A stretch of DNA of 45,705 nt from Liolophura sinensis (lineage: Eukaryota; Mollusca; Polyplacophora; Chitonida; Chitonidae): the NCBI RefSeq assembly GCF_032854445.1, contig NW_027018294.1, positions 1 through 45,705 of the forward strand. The letters run 5' to 3'. The notes under the pieces were generated by a model. That model was not told where the DNA came from. It searched no databases and saw nothing but the letters and a program-made list of their open reading frames with translations. A program made the translations under genes and the position numbers. Positions 22,118 through 34,229 of this stretch are shown in pieces (position 1 is the stretch's first letter; every line of letters begins with the position of its first letter).

Positions 22118-24320
22118 ATGCGGAATTGGCCCAGGCATCGGCAGCTGTTTAAAAAATTGCAAATTTCCCTGGTTTCCATGGAGTAAGAGCCGTTGCTGGG
22201 CACGTGACTATGACATCAATGATCATTCAATTGTCGCTACAGCCAAAAGTATTGGTCGGAGAGCAACGCGGTTTGCACCATTCGATTTCTCGTGACAAAA
22301 TACGTCGGATTAGCCTCTTACCAGCAGCACTGGAACAGTTTTTCCACTTTTGCATATTTGCCTGGTCTTTTTGTTAATTGAAATCGGATACACTGTACTA
22401 TGCACAATCGCGACTGGTCGTTACTATATTCAACTTTTAACTATACGTTATGTGCCCTTCGGTAGCCCAGAAGACGTCAAATCTTTGGGCTAAGCCCATT
22501 TAACTCATCCAGCAATTGTCTTACTTTTAAGTCCAAGACAATCTCAATGTCTTTATCTACGTGTAGAAAAACCACACCATTCGTACATAAAAAACACAAT
22601 GTACTAGATACAGTCTGCTGTAAAAAGTACAACTGATCACTGACGCACATCAATAAGGTTCTAAAAGATGCGGAAATGGCCCAGGCATCGGCAGCTGTTT
22701 AAAAAATTGCAAATTTCCCTGGTTTCCATGGAGTAAGAGCCGTTGCTGGGCACGTGACTATGACATCAATGATCATTCAATTGTCGCTACAGCCAAAAGT
22801 ATTGGTCGGAGAGCAACGCGGTTTGCACCATTCGATTTCTCGTCACAAAATACGTCGGATTAGCCTCTTACCAGCAGCACTGGAACAGTTTTTCCACTTT
22901 TGCATTTTTGCCTGGTCTTTTTGTTAATTTGAAATCGGATACAATCTACTATGTACAATCGCGACTGGTCATTACTATATTCAACTTTTGACTGTAAGTT
23001 ATGTGCCCTTCTGTAGCCCAGAAGACGTCAAATCTTTGGGCTAAGCCCATTTAACTCACCCAGCAATTGTCTTACTTCTAAGTCCAAGACAATCTCAATG
23101 TCTTTATCTACGTGTAGAAAAACCACACCATTTGTACATAAAAAACACAAGGTACTAGATACAGTCTGCTGTAAAAAGTACAACTGATCACTGAACCACA
23201 TCAATAAGGTTCTAAAAGATGCGGAATTGGCCCAGGCATCGGCAGCTGTTTAAAAAATTGCAAATTTCCCTGGTTTCCATGGAGTAAGAGCCGTTGCTGG
23301 GCACGTGACTATGACATCAATGATCATTCAATTGTCGCTACAGCCAAAAGTATTGGTCGGAGAGCAACGCGGTTTGCACCATTCGATTTCTCGTGACAAA
23401 ATACGTCGGATTAGCCTCTTACCAGCAGCACTGGAACAGTTTTTTCCACTTTTGCATATTTGCCTGGTCTTTTTGTTAATTGAAATCGGATACACTGTAC
23501 TATGCACAATCGCGACTGGTCGTTACTATATTCAACTTTTAACTATACGTTATGTGCCCTTCGGTAGCCCAGAAGACGTCAAATCTTTGGGCTAAGCCCA
23601 TTTAACTCATCCAGCAATTGTCTTACTTTTAAGTCCAAGACAATGTCAATGTCTTTATCTACGTGTAGAAAAACCACACCATTTGTACATAAAAAACACA
23701 ATGTACTAGATACAGTCTGCTGTAAAAAGTACAACTGATCACTGACGCACATCAATAAGGTTCTAAAAGATGCGGAAATGGCCCAGGCATCGGCAGCTGT
23801 TTAAAAAATTGCAAATTTCCCTGGTTTCCATGGAGTAAGAGCCGTTGCTGGGCACGTGACTATGACATCAATGATCATTCAATTGTCGCTACAGCCAAAA
23901 GTATTGGTCGGAGAGCAACGCGGTTTGCACCATTCGATTTCTCGTCACAAAATACGTCGGATTAGCCTCTTACCAGCAGCACTGGAACAGTTTTTCCACT
24001 TTTGCATTTTTGCCTGGTCTTTTTGTTAATTTGAAATCGGATACAATCTACTATGTACAATCGCGACTGGTCATTACTATATTCAACTTTTGACTGTAAG
24101 TTATGTGCCCTTCTGTAGCCCAGAAGACGTCAAATCTTTGGGCTAAGCCCATTTAACTCATCCAGCAATTGTCTTACTTCTAAGTCCAAGACAATCTCAA
24201 TGTCTTTATCTACGTGTAGAAAAACCACACCTTTTGTACATAAAAAACACAAGGTACTAGATACAGTCTGCTGTAAAAAGTACAACTGATCACTGAACCA
24301 CATCAATAAGGTTCTAAAAG
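22118..24320 (+). repeat. Duplicated A1/B1 dimer (two copies)
   Basis: Units 22118 and 23219 both carry the A1 marker TGCATATTTGCC, and units 22668 and 23770 both have the B1 head (GACGCACATC, GGAAATGGCC). The second A unit has a six-T run (near 23440) that keeps a 96-codon frame open. The last unit (23770) has a B body but CATCCAGC and CACCTTTTG near its end, matching the tails that close each hexamer downstream (27073 and 30376), so it also marks entry into the higher-order repeat. Confidence 0.76.
23305..23595 (+). other. 96-codon open frame dependent on one extra T, not called a gene
   Basis: The frame runs through the middle and tail of an A monomer and is open because the T-run before CCACTTTTGC has six T in place of five; related frames at 4048-4338 and 35416-35706 are also open because of single-base indels. 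The product has a hydrophobic middle stretch but no family I recognise. Most of the other A monomers have a stop soon after the T-run. Confidence 0.25.
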
Positions 24321-27300
24321 ATGCGGAATTGGCCCAGGCATCGGCAGCTGTTTAAAAAATTGCAAATTTCCCTGGTTTCCATGGAGTAAGAGCCGTTGCT
24401 GGGCACGTGACTATGACATCAATGATCATTCAATTGTCGCTACAGCCAAAAGTATTGGTCGGAGAGCAACGCGGTTTGCACCATTCGATTTCTCGTGACA
24501 AAATACGTCGGATTAGCCTCTTACTAGCAGCACTGGAACAGTTTTTCCACTTTTGCATTTTTGCCTGGTCTTTTTGTTAATTGAAATCGGATACACTGTA
24601 CTATGCACAATCGAGACTGGTCGTTACGATATTCAACTTTTAACTATACGTTATGTGCCCTTCGGTAGCCCAGAAGACGTCAAATCTTTGGGCTAAGCCC
24701 ATTTAACTCATCCAGCAATTGTCTTACTTTTAAGTCCAAGACAATTTCAATGTCTTTATCTACGTGTAGAAAAACCACACCATTCGTACATAAAAAACAC
24801 AATGTACTAGATACAGTCTGCTGTAAAAAGTACAACTGATCACTGAACCACATTTATAAGGTTCTAATAGATGCGGAATTGGGCCAGGCATCGGCAGCTG
24901 TTTAAAAAATTGCAAATTTCCCTGGTTTCCATGGAGTAAGAGCCGTTGCTGGGCACGTGACTATGACATCAATGGTCATTCAATTGTCGCTACAGCCAAA
25001 AGTATTGGTCGGAGAGCAACGCGGTTTGCACCATTCGATTTCTCGTCACAAAATACGTCGGATTAGCCTCTTACCAGCAGCACTGGAACAGTTTTTCCAC
25101 TTTTGCATTTTTGCCCGGTCTTTTTGTTAATTTGAAATCGGATACAATCTACTATGTACCATCGCGACTGGTCATGGCTATATTCAACTTTTGACTATAA
25201 GTTATGTGCCCTTCTGTAGCGCAGAAGACGTCAAATCTTTGGGCTAAGCCCATTTAACTCACCCAGCAATTGTCTTACTTCTAAGTCCAAGACAATCTCA
25301 ATGTCTTTATCTACGTGTAGAAAAACCACAAAATTCGTACATAAAAAACACAATGTACTAGATACAGTCTGCTGTAAAAAGTACAACTGATCACTGAACC
25401 ACATCTATAAGGTTCTAATAGATGCGGAATTGGGCCAGGCATCGGCAGCTGTTTAAAAAATTGCAAATTTCCCTGGTTTCCATGGAGTAAGAGCCGTTGC
25501 TGGGCACGTGACTATGACATCAATGATCATTCAATTGTCGCTACAGCCAAAAGTATTGGTCGGAGAGCAACGCGGTTTGCACCATTCGATTTCTCGTGAC
25601 AAAATACGTCGGATTAGCCTCTTACCAGCAGCACTGGAACAGTTTTTCCACTTTTGCATTTTTGCCTGGTCTTTTTGTTAATTGAAATCGGATACACTGT
25701 ACTATGCACAATCGCGACTGGTCGTTACTATATTCAACTTTTAACTATACGTTATGTGCCCTTCGGTAGCCCAGAAGACGTCAAATCTTTGGGCTAAGCC
25801 CATTTAACTCATCCAGCAATTGTCTTACTTTTCAGTCCAAGACAATGTCAATGTCTTTATCTACGTGTAGAAAAACCACACCATTTGTACATAAAAAACA
25901 CAAGGTACTAGATACAGTCTGCTGTAAAAAGTACAACTGATCACTGACCCACATCAATAAGGTTCTAAAAGATGCGGAATTGGCCCAGGCATCGGCAGCT
26001 GTTTAGAAAATTGCAAATTTCCCTGGTTTCCATGGAGTAAGAGCCGTTGCTGGGCACGTGACTATGACATCAATGATCATTCAATTGTCGCTACAGCCAA
26101 AAGTATTGGTCGGAGAGCAACGCGGTTTGCACCATTCGATTTCTCGTGACAAAATACGTCGGATTAGCCTCTTACCAGCAGCACTGGAACAGTTTTTCCA
26201 CTTTTGCATTTTTGCCTGGTCTTTTTGTTAATTTGAAATCGGATACAATCTACTATGTACAATCGCGACTGGTCATTACTATATTCAACTTTTGACTGTA
26301 AGTTATGTGCCCTTCTGTAGCCCAGAAGACGTCAAATCTTTGGGCTAAGCCCATTTAACCCACCCAGCAATTGTCTTACTTCTAAGTCCAAGACAATCTC
26401 AATGTCTTTATCTACGTGTAGAAAAACCACACCATTTGTACATAAAAAACACAAGGTACTAGATACAGTCTGCTGTAAAAAGTACAACTGATCACTGAAC
26501 CACATCAATAAGGTTCTAAAAGATGCGGAATTGGCCCAGGCATCGGCAGCTGTTTAAAAAATTGCAAATTTCCCTGGTTTCCATGGAGTAAGAGCCGTTG
26601 CTGGGCACGTGACTATGACATCAATGATCATTCAGTTGTCGCTACAGCCAAAAGTATTGGTCGGAGAGCAACGCGGTTTGCACCATTCGATTTCTCGTGA
26701 CAAAATACGTCGGATTAGCCTCTTACCAGCAGCACTGGAACAGTTTTTCCACTTTTGCATTTTTGCCTGGTGTTTTTGTTAATTGAAATCGGATACACTG
26801 TACTATGCACAATCGCGACTGGTCGTTACTATATTCAACTTTTAACTATACGTTATGTGCCCTTCGGTAGCCCAGAAGACGTCAAATCTTTGGGCTAAGC
26901 CCATTTAACTCATCCAGCAATTGTCTTACTTTTAAGTCCAAGACAATCTCAATGTCTTTATCTACGTGTAGAAAAACCACACCATTTGTACATAAAAAAC
27001 ACAAGGTACTAGATACAGTCTGCTGTAAAAAGTACAACTGATCACTGACCCACATCAATAAGGTTCTTAAAGATGCGGAATTGGCCCAGGCATCGGCAGC
27101 TGTTTAGAAAATTGCAAATTTCCCTGGTTTCCATGGAGTAAGAGCCGTTGCTGGGCACGTGACTATGACATCAATGATCATTCAATTGTCGCTACAGCCA
27201 AAAGTATTAGTCGGAGAGCAACGCGGTTTGCACCATTCGATTTCTCGTGACAAAATACGTCGGATTAGCCTCTTACCAGCAGCACTGGAACAGTTTTTCC

Positions 27301-27623
27301 ACTTTTGCATTTTTGCCTGGTCTTTTTGTTAATTTGAAATCGGATACAGTCTACTATGTACAATCGCGACTGGTCATTACTACATTCAACTTTTGACTGT
27401 AAGTTATGTGCCCTTCTGTAGCCCAGAAGACGTCAAATCTTTGGGCTAAGCCCATTTAACTCATCCAGCAATTGTCTTACTTCTAAGTCCAAGACAATCT
27501 CAATGTCTTTATCTACGTGTAGAAAAACCACACCTTTTGTACATAAAAAACACAAGGTACTAGATACAGTCTGCTGTAAAAAGTACAACTGATCACTGAA
27601 CCACATCAATAAGGTTCTAAAAG
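24321..27623 (+). repeat. Higher-order repeat copy 1 (3303 bp, six monomers)
   Basis: Monomer order: A2 at 24321 (TTACTAGCAG, CGAGACTGG), B2 at 24871 (CAATGGTCATT, GCCCGGTC, TAGCGCAG), A at 25422 (CTATAAGG head, CTTTTCAGTCC), B at 25972 (TTTAGAAAATTG head, TTTAACCCACCC), A at 26523 (TTCAGTTGTCGC, GGTGTTTTT), B at 27073 (TTCTTAAAG, ATTAGTCGG, ACAGTCTAC, CTACATTC). The next A2 begins exactly 3303 bp later. Three A/B dimers form one unit. Confidence 0.93.
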
Positions 27624-30600
27624 ATGCGGAATTGGCCCAGGCATCGGCAGCTGTTTAAAAAATTGCAAATTTCCCTGGTTTCCATGGAGTAAGAGCCGTT
27701 GCTGGGCACGTGACTATGACATCAATGATCATTCAATTGTCGCTACAGCCAAAAGTATTGGTCGGAGAGCAACGCGGTTTGCACCATTCGATTTCTCGTG
27801 ACAAAATACGTCGGATTAGCCTCTTACTAGCAGCACTGGAACAGTTTTTCCACTTTTGCATTTTTGCCTGGTCTTTTTGTTAATTGAAATCGGATACACT
27901 GTACTATGCACAATCGAGACTGGTCGTTACGATATTCAACTTTTAACTATACGTTATGTGCCCTTCGGTAGCCCAGAAGACGTCAAATCTTTGGGCTAAG
28001 CCCATTTAACTCATCCAGCAATTGTCTTACTTTTAAGTCCAAGACAATTTCAATGTCTTTATCTACGTGTAGAAAAACCACACCATTCGTACATAAAAAA
28101 CACAATGTACTAGATACAGTCTGCTGTAAAAAGTACAACTGATCACTGAACCACATTTATAAGGTTCTAATAGATGCGGAATTGGGCCAGGCATCGGCAG
28201 CTGTTTAAAAAATTGCAAATTTCCCTGGTTTCCATGGAGTAAGAGCCGTTGCTGGGCACGTGACTATGACATCAATGGTCATTCAATTGTCGCTACAGCC
28301 AAAAGTATTGGTCGGAGAGCAACGCGGTTTGCACCATTCGATTTCTCGTCACAAAATACGTCGGATTAGCCTCTTACCAGCAGCACTGGAACAGTTTTTC
28401 CACTTTTGCATTTTTGCCCGGTCTTTTTGTTAATTTGAAATCGGATACAATCTACTATGTACCATCGCGACTGGTCATGGCTATATTCAACTTTTGACTA
28501 TAAGTTATGTGCCCTTCTGTAGCGCAGAAGACGTCAAATCTTTGGGCTAAGCCCATTTAACTCACCCAGCAATTGTCTTACTTCTAAGTCCAAGACAATC
28601 TCAATGTCTTTATCTACGTGTAGAAAAACCACAAAATTCGTACATAAAAAACACAATGTACTAGATACAGTCTGCTGTAAAAAGTACAACTGATCACTGA
28701 ACCACATCTATAAGGTTCTAATAGATGCGGAATTGGGCCAGGCATCGGCAGCTGTTTAAAAAATTGCAAATTTCCCTGGTTTCCATGGAGTAAGAGCCGT
28801 TGCTGGGCACGTGACTATGACATCAATGATCATTCAATTGTCGCTACAGCCAAAAGTATTGGTCGGAGAGCAACGCGGTTTGCACCATTCGATTTCTCGT
28901 GACAAAATACGTCGGATTAGCCTCTTACCAGCAGCACTGGAACAGTTTTTCCACTTTTGCATTTTTGCCTGGTCTTTTTGTTAATTGAAATCGGATACAC
29001 TGTACTATGCACAATCGCGACTGGTCGTTACTATATTCAACTTTTAACTATACGTTATGTGCCCTTCGGTAGCCCAGAAGACGTCAAATCTTTGGGCTAA
29101 GCCCATTTAACTCATCCAGCAATTGTCTTACTTTTCAGTCCAAGACAATGTCAATGTCTTTATCTACGTGTAGAAAAACCACACCATTTGTACATAAAAA
29201 ACACAAGGTACTAGATACAGTCTGCTGTAAAAAGTACAACTGATCACTGACCCACATCAATAAGGTTCTAAAAGATGCGGAATTGGCCCAGGCATCGGCA
29301 GCTGTTTAGAAAATTGCAAATTTCCCTGGTTTCCATGGAGTAAGAGCCGTTGCTGGGCACGTGACTATGACATCAATGATCATTCAATTGTCGCTACAGC
29401 CAAAAGTATTGGTCGGAGAGCAACGCGGTTTGCACCATTCGATTTCTCGTGACAAAATACGTCGGATTAGCCTCTTACCAGCAGCACTGGAACAGTTTTT
29501 CCACTTTTGCATTTTTGCCTGGTCTTTTTGTTAATTTGAAATCGGATACAATCTACTATGTACAATCGCGACTGGTCATTACTATATTCAACTTTTGACT
29601 GTAAGTTATGTGCCCTTCTGTAGCCCAGAAGACGTCAAATCTTTGGGCTAAGCCCATTTAACCCACCCAGCAATTGTCTTACTTCTAAGTCCAAGACAAT
29701 CTCAATGTCTTTATCTACGTGTAGAAAAACCACACCATTTGTACATAAAAAACACAAGGTACTAGATACAGTCTGCTGTAAAAAGTACAACTGATCACTG
29801 AACCACATCAATAAGGTTCTAAAAGATGCGGAATTGGCCCAGGCATCGGCAGCTGTTTAAAAAATTGCAAATTTCCCTGGTTTCCATGGAGTAAGAGCCG
29901 TTGCTGGGCACGTGACTATGACATCAATGATCATTCAGTTGTCGCTACAGCCAAAAGTATTGGTCGGAGAGCAACGCGGTTTGCACCATTCGATTTCTCG
30001 TGACAAAATACGTCGGATTAGCCTCTTACCAGCAGCACTGGAACAGTTTTTCCACTTTTGCATTTTTGCCTGGTGTTTTTGTTAATTGAAATCGGATACA
30101 CTGTACTATGCACAATCGCGACTGGTCGTTACTATATTCAACTTTTAACTATACGTTATGTGCCCTTCGGTAGCCCAGAAGACGTCAAATCTTTGGGCTA
30201 AGCCCATTTAACTCATCCAGCAATTGTCTTACTTTTAAGTCCAAGACAATCTCAATGTCTTTATCTACGTGTAGAAAAACCACACCATTTGTACATAAAA
30301 AACACAAGGTACTAGATACAGTCTGCTGTAAAAAGTACAACTGATCACTGACCCACATCAATAAGGTTCTTAAAGATGCGGAATTGGCCCAGGCATCGGC
30401 AGCTGTTTAGAAAATTGCAAATTTCCCTGGTTTCCATGGAGTAAGAGCCGTTGCTGGGCACGTGACTATGACATCAATGATCATTCAATTGTCGCTACAG
30501 CCAAAAGTATTAGTCGGAGAGCAACGCGGTTTGCACCATTCGATTTCTCGTGACAAAATACGTCGGATTAGCCTCTTACCAGCAGCACTGGAACAGTTTT

Positions 30601-30926
30601 TCCACTTTTGCATTTTTGCCTGGTCTTTTTGTTAATTTGAAATCGGATACAGTCTACTATGTACAATCGCGACTGGTCATTACTACATTCAACTTTTGAC
30701 TGTAAGTTATGTGCCCTTCTGTAGCCCAGAAGACGTCAAATCTTTGGGCTAAGCCCATTTAACTCATCCAGCAATTGTCTTACTTCTAAGTCCAAGACAA
30801 TCTCAATGTCTTTATCTACGTGTAGAAAAACCACACCTTTTGTACATAAAAAACACAAGGTACTAGATACAGTCTGCTGTAAAAAGTACAACTGATCACT
30901 GAACCACATCAATAAGGTTCTAAAAG
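27624..30926 (+). repeat. Higher-order repeat copy 2 (3303 bp)
   Basis: The same six monomers in the same order at exactly +3303 bp (27624, 28174, 28725, 29275, 29826, 30376). It shares with copy 1 four changes not seen in copy 3: TTTAACCCACCC, TTCAGTTGTCGC, ACAGTCTAC and CTACATTC. No indel separates the two copies at the unit-boundary level. Copies 1 and 2 are the closest pair in the series. Confidence 0.93.
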
Positions 30927-33900
30927 ATGCGGAATTGGCCCAGGCATCGGCAGCTGTTTAAAAAATTGCAAATTTCCCTGGTTTCCATGGAGTAAGAGCC
31001 GTTGCTGGGCACGTGACTATGACATCAATGATCATTCAATTGTCGCTACAGCCAAAAGTATTGGTCGGAGAGCAACGCGGTTTGCACCATTCGATTTCTC
31101 GTGACAAAATACGTCGGATTAGCCTCTTACTAGCAGCACTGGAACAGTTTTTCCACTTTTGCATTTTTGCCTGGTCTTTTTGTTAATTGAAATCGGATAC
31201 ACTGTACTATGCACAATCGAGACTGGTCGTTACGATATTCAACTTTTAACTATACGTTATGTGCCCTTCGGTAGCCCAGAAGACGTCAAATCTTTGGGCT
31301 AAGCCCATTTAACTCATCCAGCAATTGTCTTACTTTTAAGTCCAAGACAATTTCAATGTCTTTATCTACGTGTAGAAAAACCACACCATTCGTACATAAA
31401 AAACACAATGTACTAGATACAGTCTGCTGTAAAAAGTACAACTGATCACTGAACCACATTTATAAGGTTCTAATAGATGCGGAATTGGGCCAGGCATCGG
31501 CAGCTGTTTAAAAAATTGCAAATTTCCCTGGTTTCCATGGAGTAAGAGCCGTTGCTGGGCACGTGACTATGACATCAATGGTCATTCAATTGTCGCTACA
31601 GCCAAAAGTATTGGTCGGAGAGCAACGCGGTTTGCACCATTCGATTTCTCGTCACAAAATACGTCGGATTAGCCTCTTACCAGCAGCACTGGAACAGTTT
31701 TTCCACTTTTGCATTTTTGCCCGGTCTTTTTGTTAATTTGAAATCGGATACAATCTACTATGTACCATCGCGACTGGTCATGGCTATATTCAACTTTTGA
31801 CTATAAGTTATGTGCCCTTCTGTAGCGCAGAAGACGTCAAATCTTTGGGCTAAGCCCATTTAACTCACCCAGCAATTGTCTTACTTCTAAGTCCAAGACA
31901 ATCTCAATGTCTTTATCTACGTGTAGAAAAACCACAAAATTCGTACATAAAAAACACAATGTACTAGATACAGTCTGCTGTAAAAAGTACAACTGATCAC
32001 TGAACCACATCTATAAGGTTCTAATAGATGCGGAATTGGGCCAGGCATCGGCAGCTGTTTAAAAAATTTCAAATTTCCCTGGTTTCCATGGAGTAAGAGC
32101 CGTTGCTGGGCACGTGACTATGACATCAATGATCATTCAATTGTCGCTACAGCCAAAAGTATTGGTCGGAGAGCAACGCGGTTTGCACCATTCGATTTCT
32201 CGTGACAAAATACGTCGGATTAGCCTCTTACCAGCAGCACTGGAACAGTTTTTCCACTTTTGCATTTTTGCCTGGTCTTTTTGTTAATTGAAATCGGATA
32301 CACTGTACTATGCACAATCGCGACTGGTCGTTACTATATTCAACTTTTAACTATACGTTATGTGCCCTTCGGTAGCCCAGAAGACGTCAAATCTTTGGGC
32401 TAAGCCCATTTAACTCATCCAGCAATTGTCTTACTTTTCAGTCCAAGACAATGTCAATGTCTTTATCTACGTGTAGAAAAACCACACCATTTGTACATAA
32501 AAAACACAAGGTACTAGATACAGTCTGCTGTAAAAAGTACAACTGATCACTGACCCACATCAATAAGGTTCTAAAAGATGCGGAATTGGCCCAGGCATCG
32601 GCAGCTGTTTAGAAAATTGCAAATTTCCCTGGTTTCCATGGAGTAAGAGCCGTTGCTGGGCACGTGACTATGACATCAATGATCATTCAATTGTCGCTAC
32701 AGCCAAAAGTATTGGTCGGAGAGCAACGCGGTTTGCACCATTCGATTTCTCGTGACAAAATACGTCGGATTAGCCTCTTACCAGCAGCACTGGAACAGTT
32801 TTTCCACTTTTGCATTTTTGCCTGGTCTTTTTGTTAATTTGAAATCGGATACAATCTACTATGTACAATCGCGACTGGTCATTACTATATTCAACTTTTG
32901 ACTGTAAGTTATGTGCCCTTCTGTAGCCCAGAAGACGTCAAATCTTTGGGCTAAGCCCATTTAACTCACCCAGCAATTGTCTTACTTCTAAGTCCAAGAC
33001 AATCTCAATGTCTTTATCTACGTGTAGAAAAACCACACCATTTGTACATAAAAAACACAAGGTACTAGATACAGTCTGCTGTAAAAAGTACAACTGATCA
33101 CTGAACCACATCAATAAGGTTCTAAAAGATGCGGAATTGGCCCAGGCATCGGCAGCTGTTTAAAAAATTGCAAATTTCCCTGGTTTCCATGGAGTAAGAG
33201 CCGTTGCTGGGCACGTGACTATGACATCAATGATCATTCAATTGTCGCTACAGCCAAAAGTATTGGTCGGAGAGCAACGCGGTTTGCACCATTCGATTTC
33301 TCGTGACAAAATACGTCGGATTAGCCTCTTACCAGCAGCACTGGAACAGTTTTTCCACTTTTGCATTTTTGCCTGGTGTTTTTGTTAATTGAAATCGGAT
33401 ACACTGTACTATGCACAATCGCGACTGGTCGTTACTATATTCAACTTTTAACTATACGTTATGTGCCCTTCGGTAGCCCAGAAGACGTCAAATCTTTGGG
33501 CTAAGCCCATTTAACTCATCCAGCAATTGTCTTACTTTTAAGTCCAAGACAATCTCAATGTCTTTATCTACGTGTAGAAAAACCACACCATTTGTACATA
33601 AAAAACACAAGGTACTAGATACAGTCTGCTGTAAAAAGTACAACTGATCACTGACCCACATCAATAAGGTTCTTAAAGATGCGGAATTGGCCCAGGCATC
33701 GGCAGCTGTTTAGAAAATTGCAAATTTCCCTGGTTTCCATGGAGTAAGAGCCGTTGCTGGGCACGTGACTATGACATCAATGATCATTCAATTGTCGCTA
33801 CAGCCAAAAGTATTAGTCGGAGAGCAACGCGGTTTGCACCATTCGATTTCTCGTGACAAAATACGTCGGATTAGCCTCTTACCAGCAGCACTGGAACAGT

Positions 33901-34229
33901 TTTTCCACTTTTGCATTTTTGCCTGGTCTTTTTGTTAATTTGAAATCGGATACAATCTACTATGTACAATCGCGACTGGTCATTACTATATTCAACTTTT
34001 GACTGTAAGTTATGTGCCCTTCTGTAGCCCAGAAGACGTCAAATCTTTGGGCTAAGCCCATTTAACTCATCCAGCAATTGTCTTACTTCTAAGTCCAAGA
34101 CAATCTCAATGTCTTTATCTACGTGTAGAAAAACCACACCTTTTGTACATAAAAAACACAAGGTACTAGATACAGTCTGCTGTAAAAAGTACAACTGATC
34201 ACTGAACCACATCAATAAGGTTCTAAAAG
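30927..34229 (+). repeat. Higher-order repeat copy 3 (3303 bp)
   Basis: Units at 30927, 31477, 32028, 32578, 33129 and 33679. The order and B2 markers (CAATGGTCATT, GCCCGGTC) are conserved, but it has the common states TTTAACTCACCC, TTCAATTGTCGC, ACAATCTAC and CTATATTC where copies 1 and 2 are changed, and AAAATTTCAAA in the third unit, shared with the partial fourth copy. Confidence 0.92.

Larger units (their letters stand above)
16065..24320 (+). repeat. Block IIIa: second copy of block I with dimer insertions
   Basis: Fifteen monomers alternating strictly B/A. Units 16065-21016 match 79-5063 in order; the offset falls from 15986 to 15953 bp as indels accumulate in the left copy. An additional dimer (21017-22117) then shifts the offset to 17054 bp for the matching pairs 5064/22118 and 5614/22668. 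After that the blocks diverge: the dimer 23219-24320 repeats the pattern of 22118-23218 instead of following block I. Consensus quality here is much better than in block I. Confidence 0.86.
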
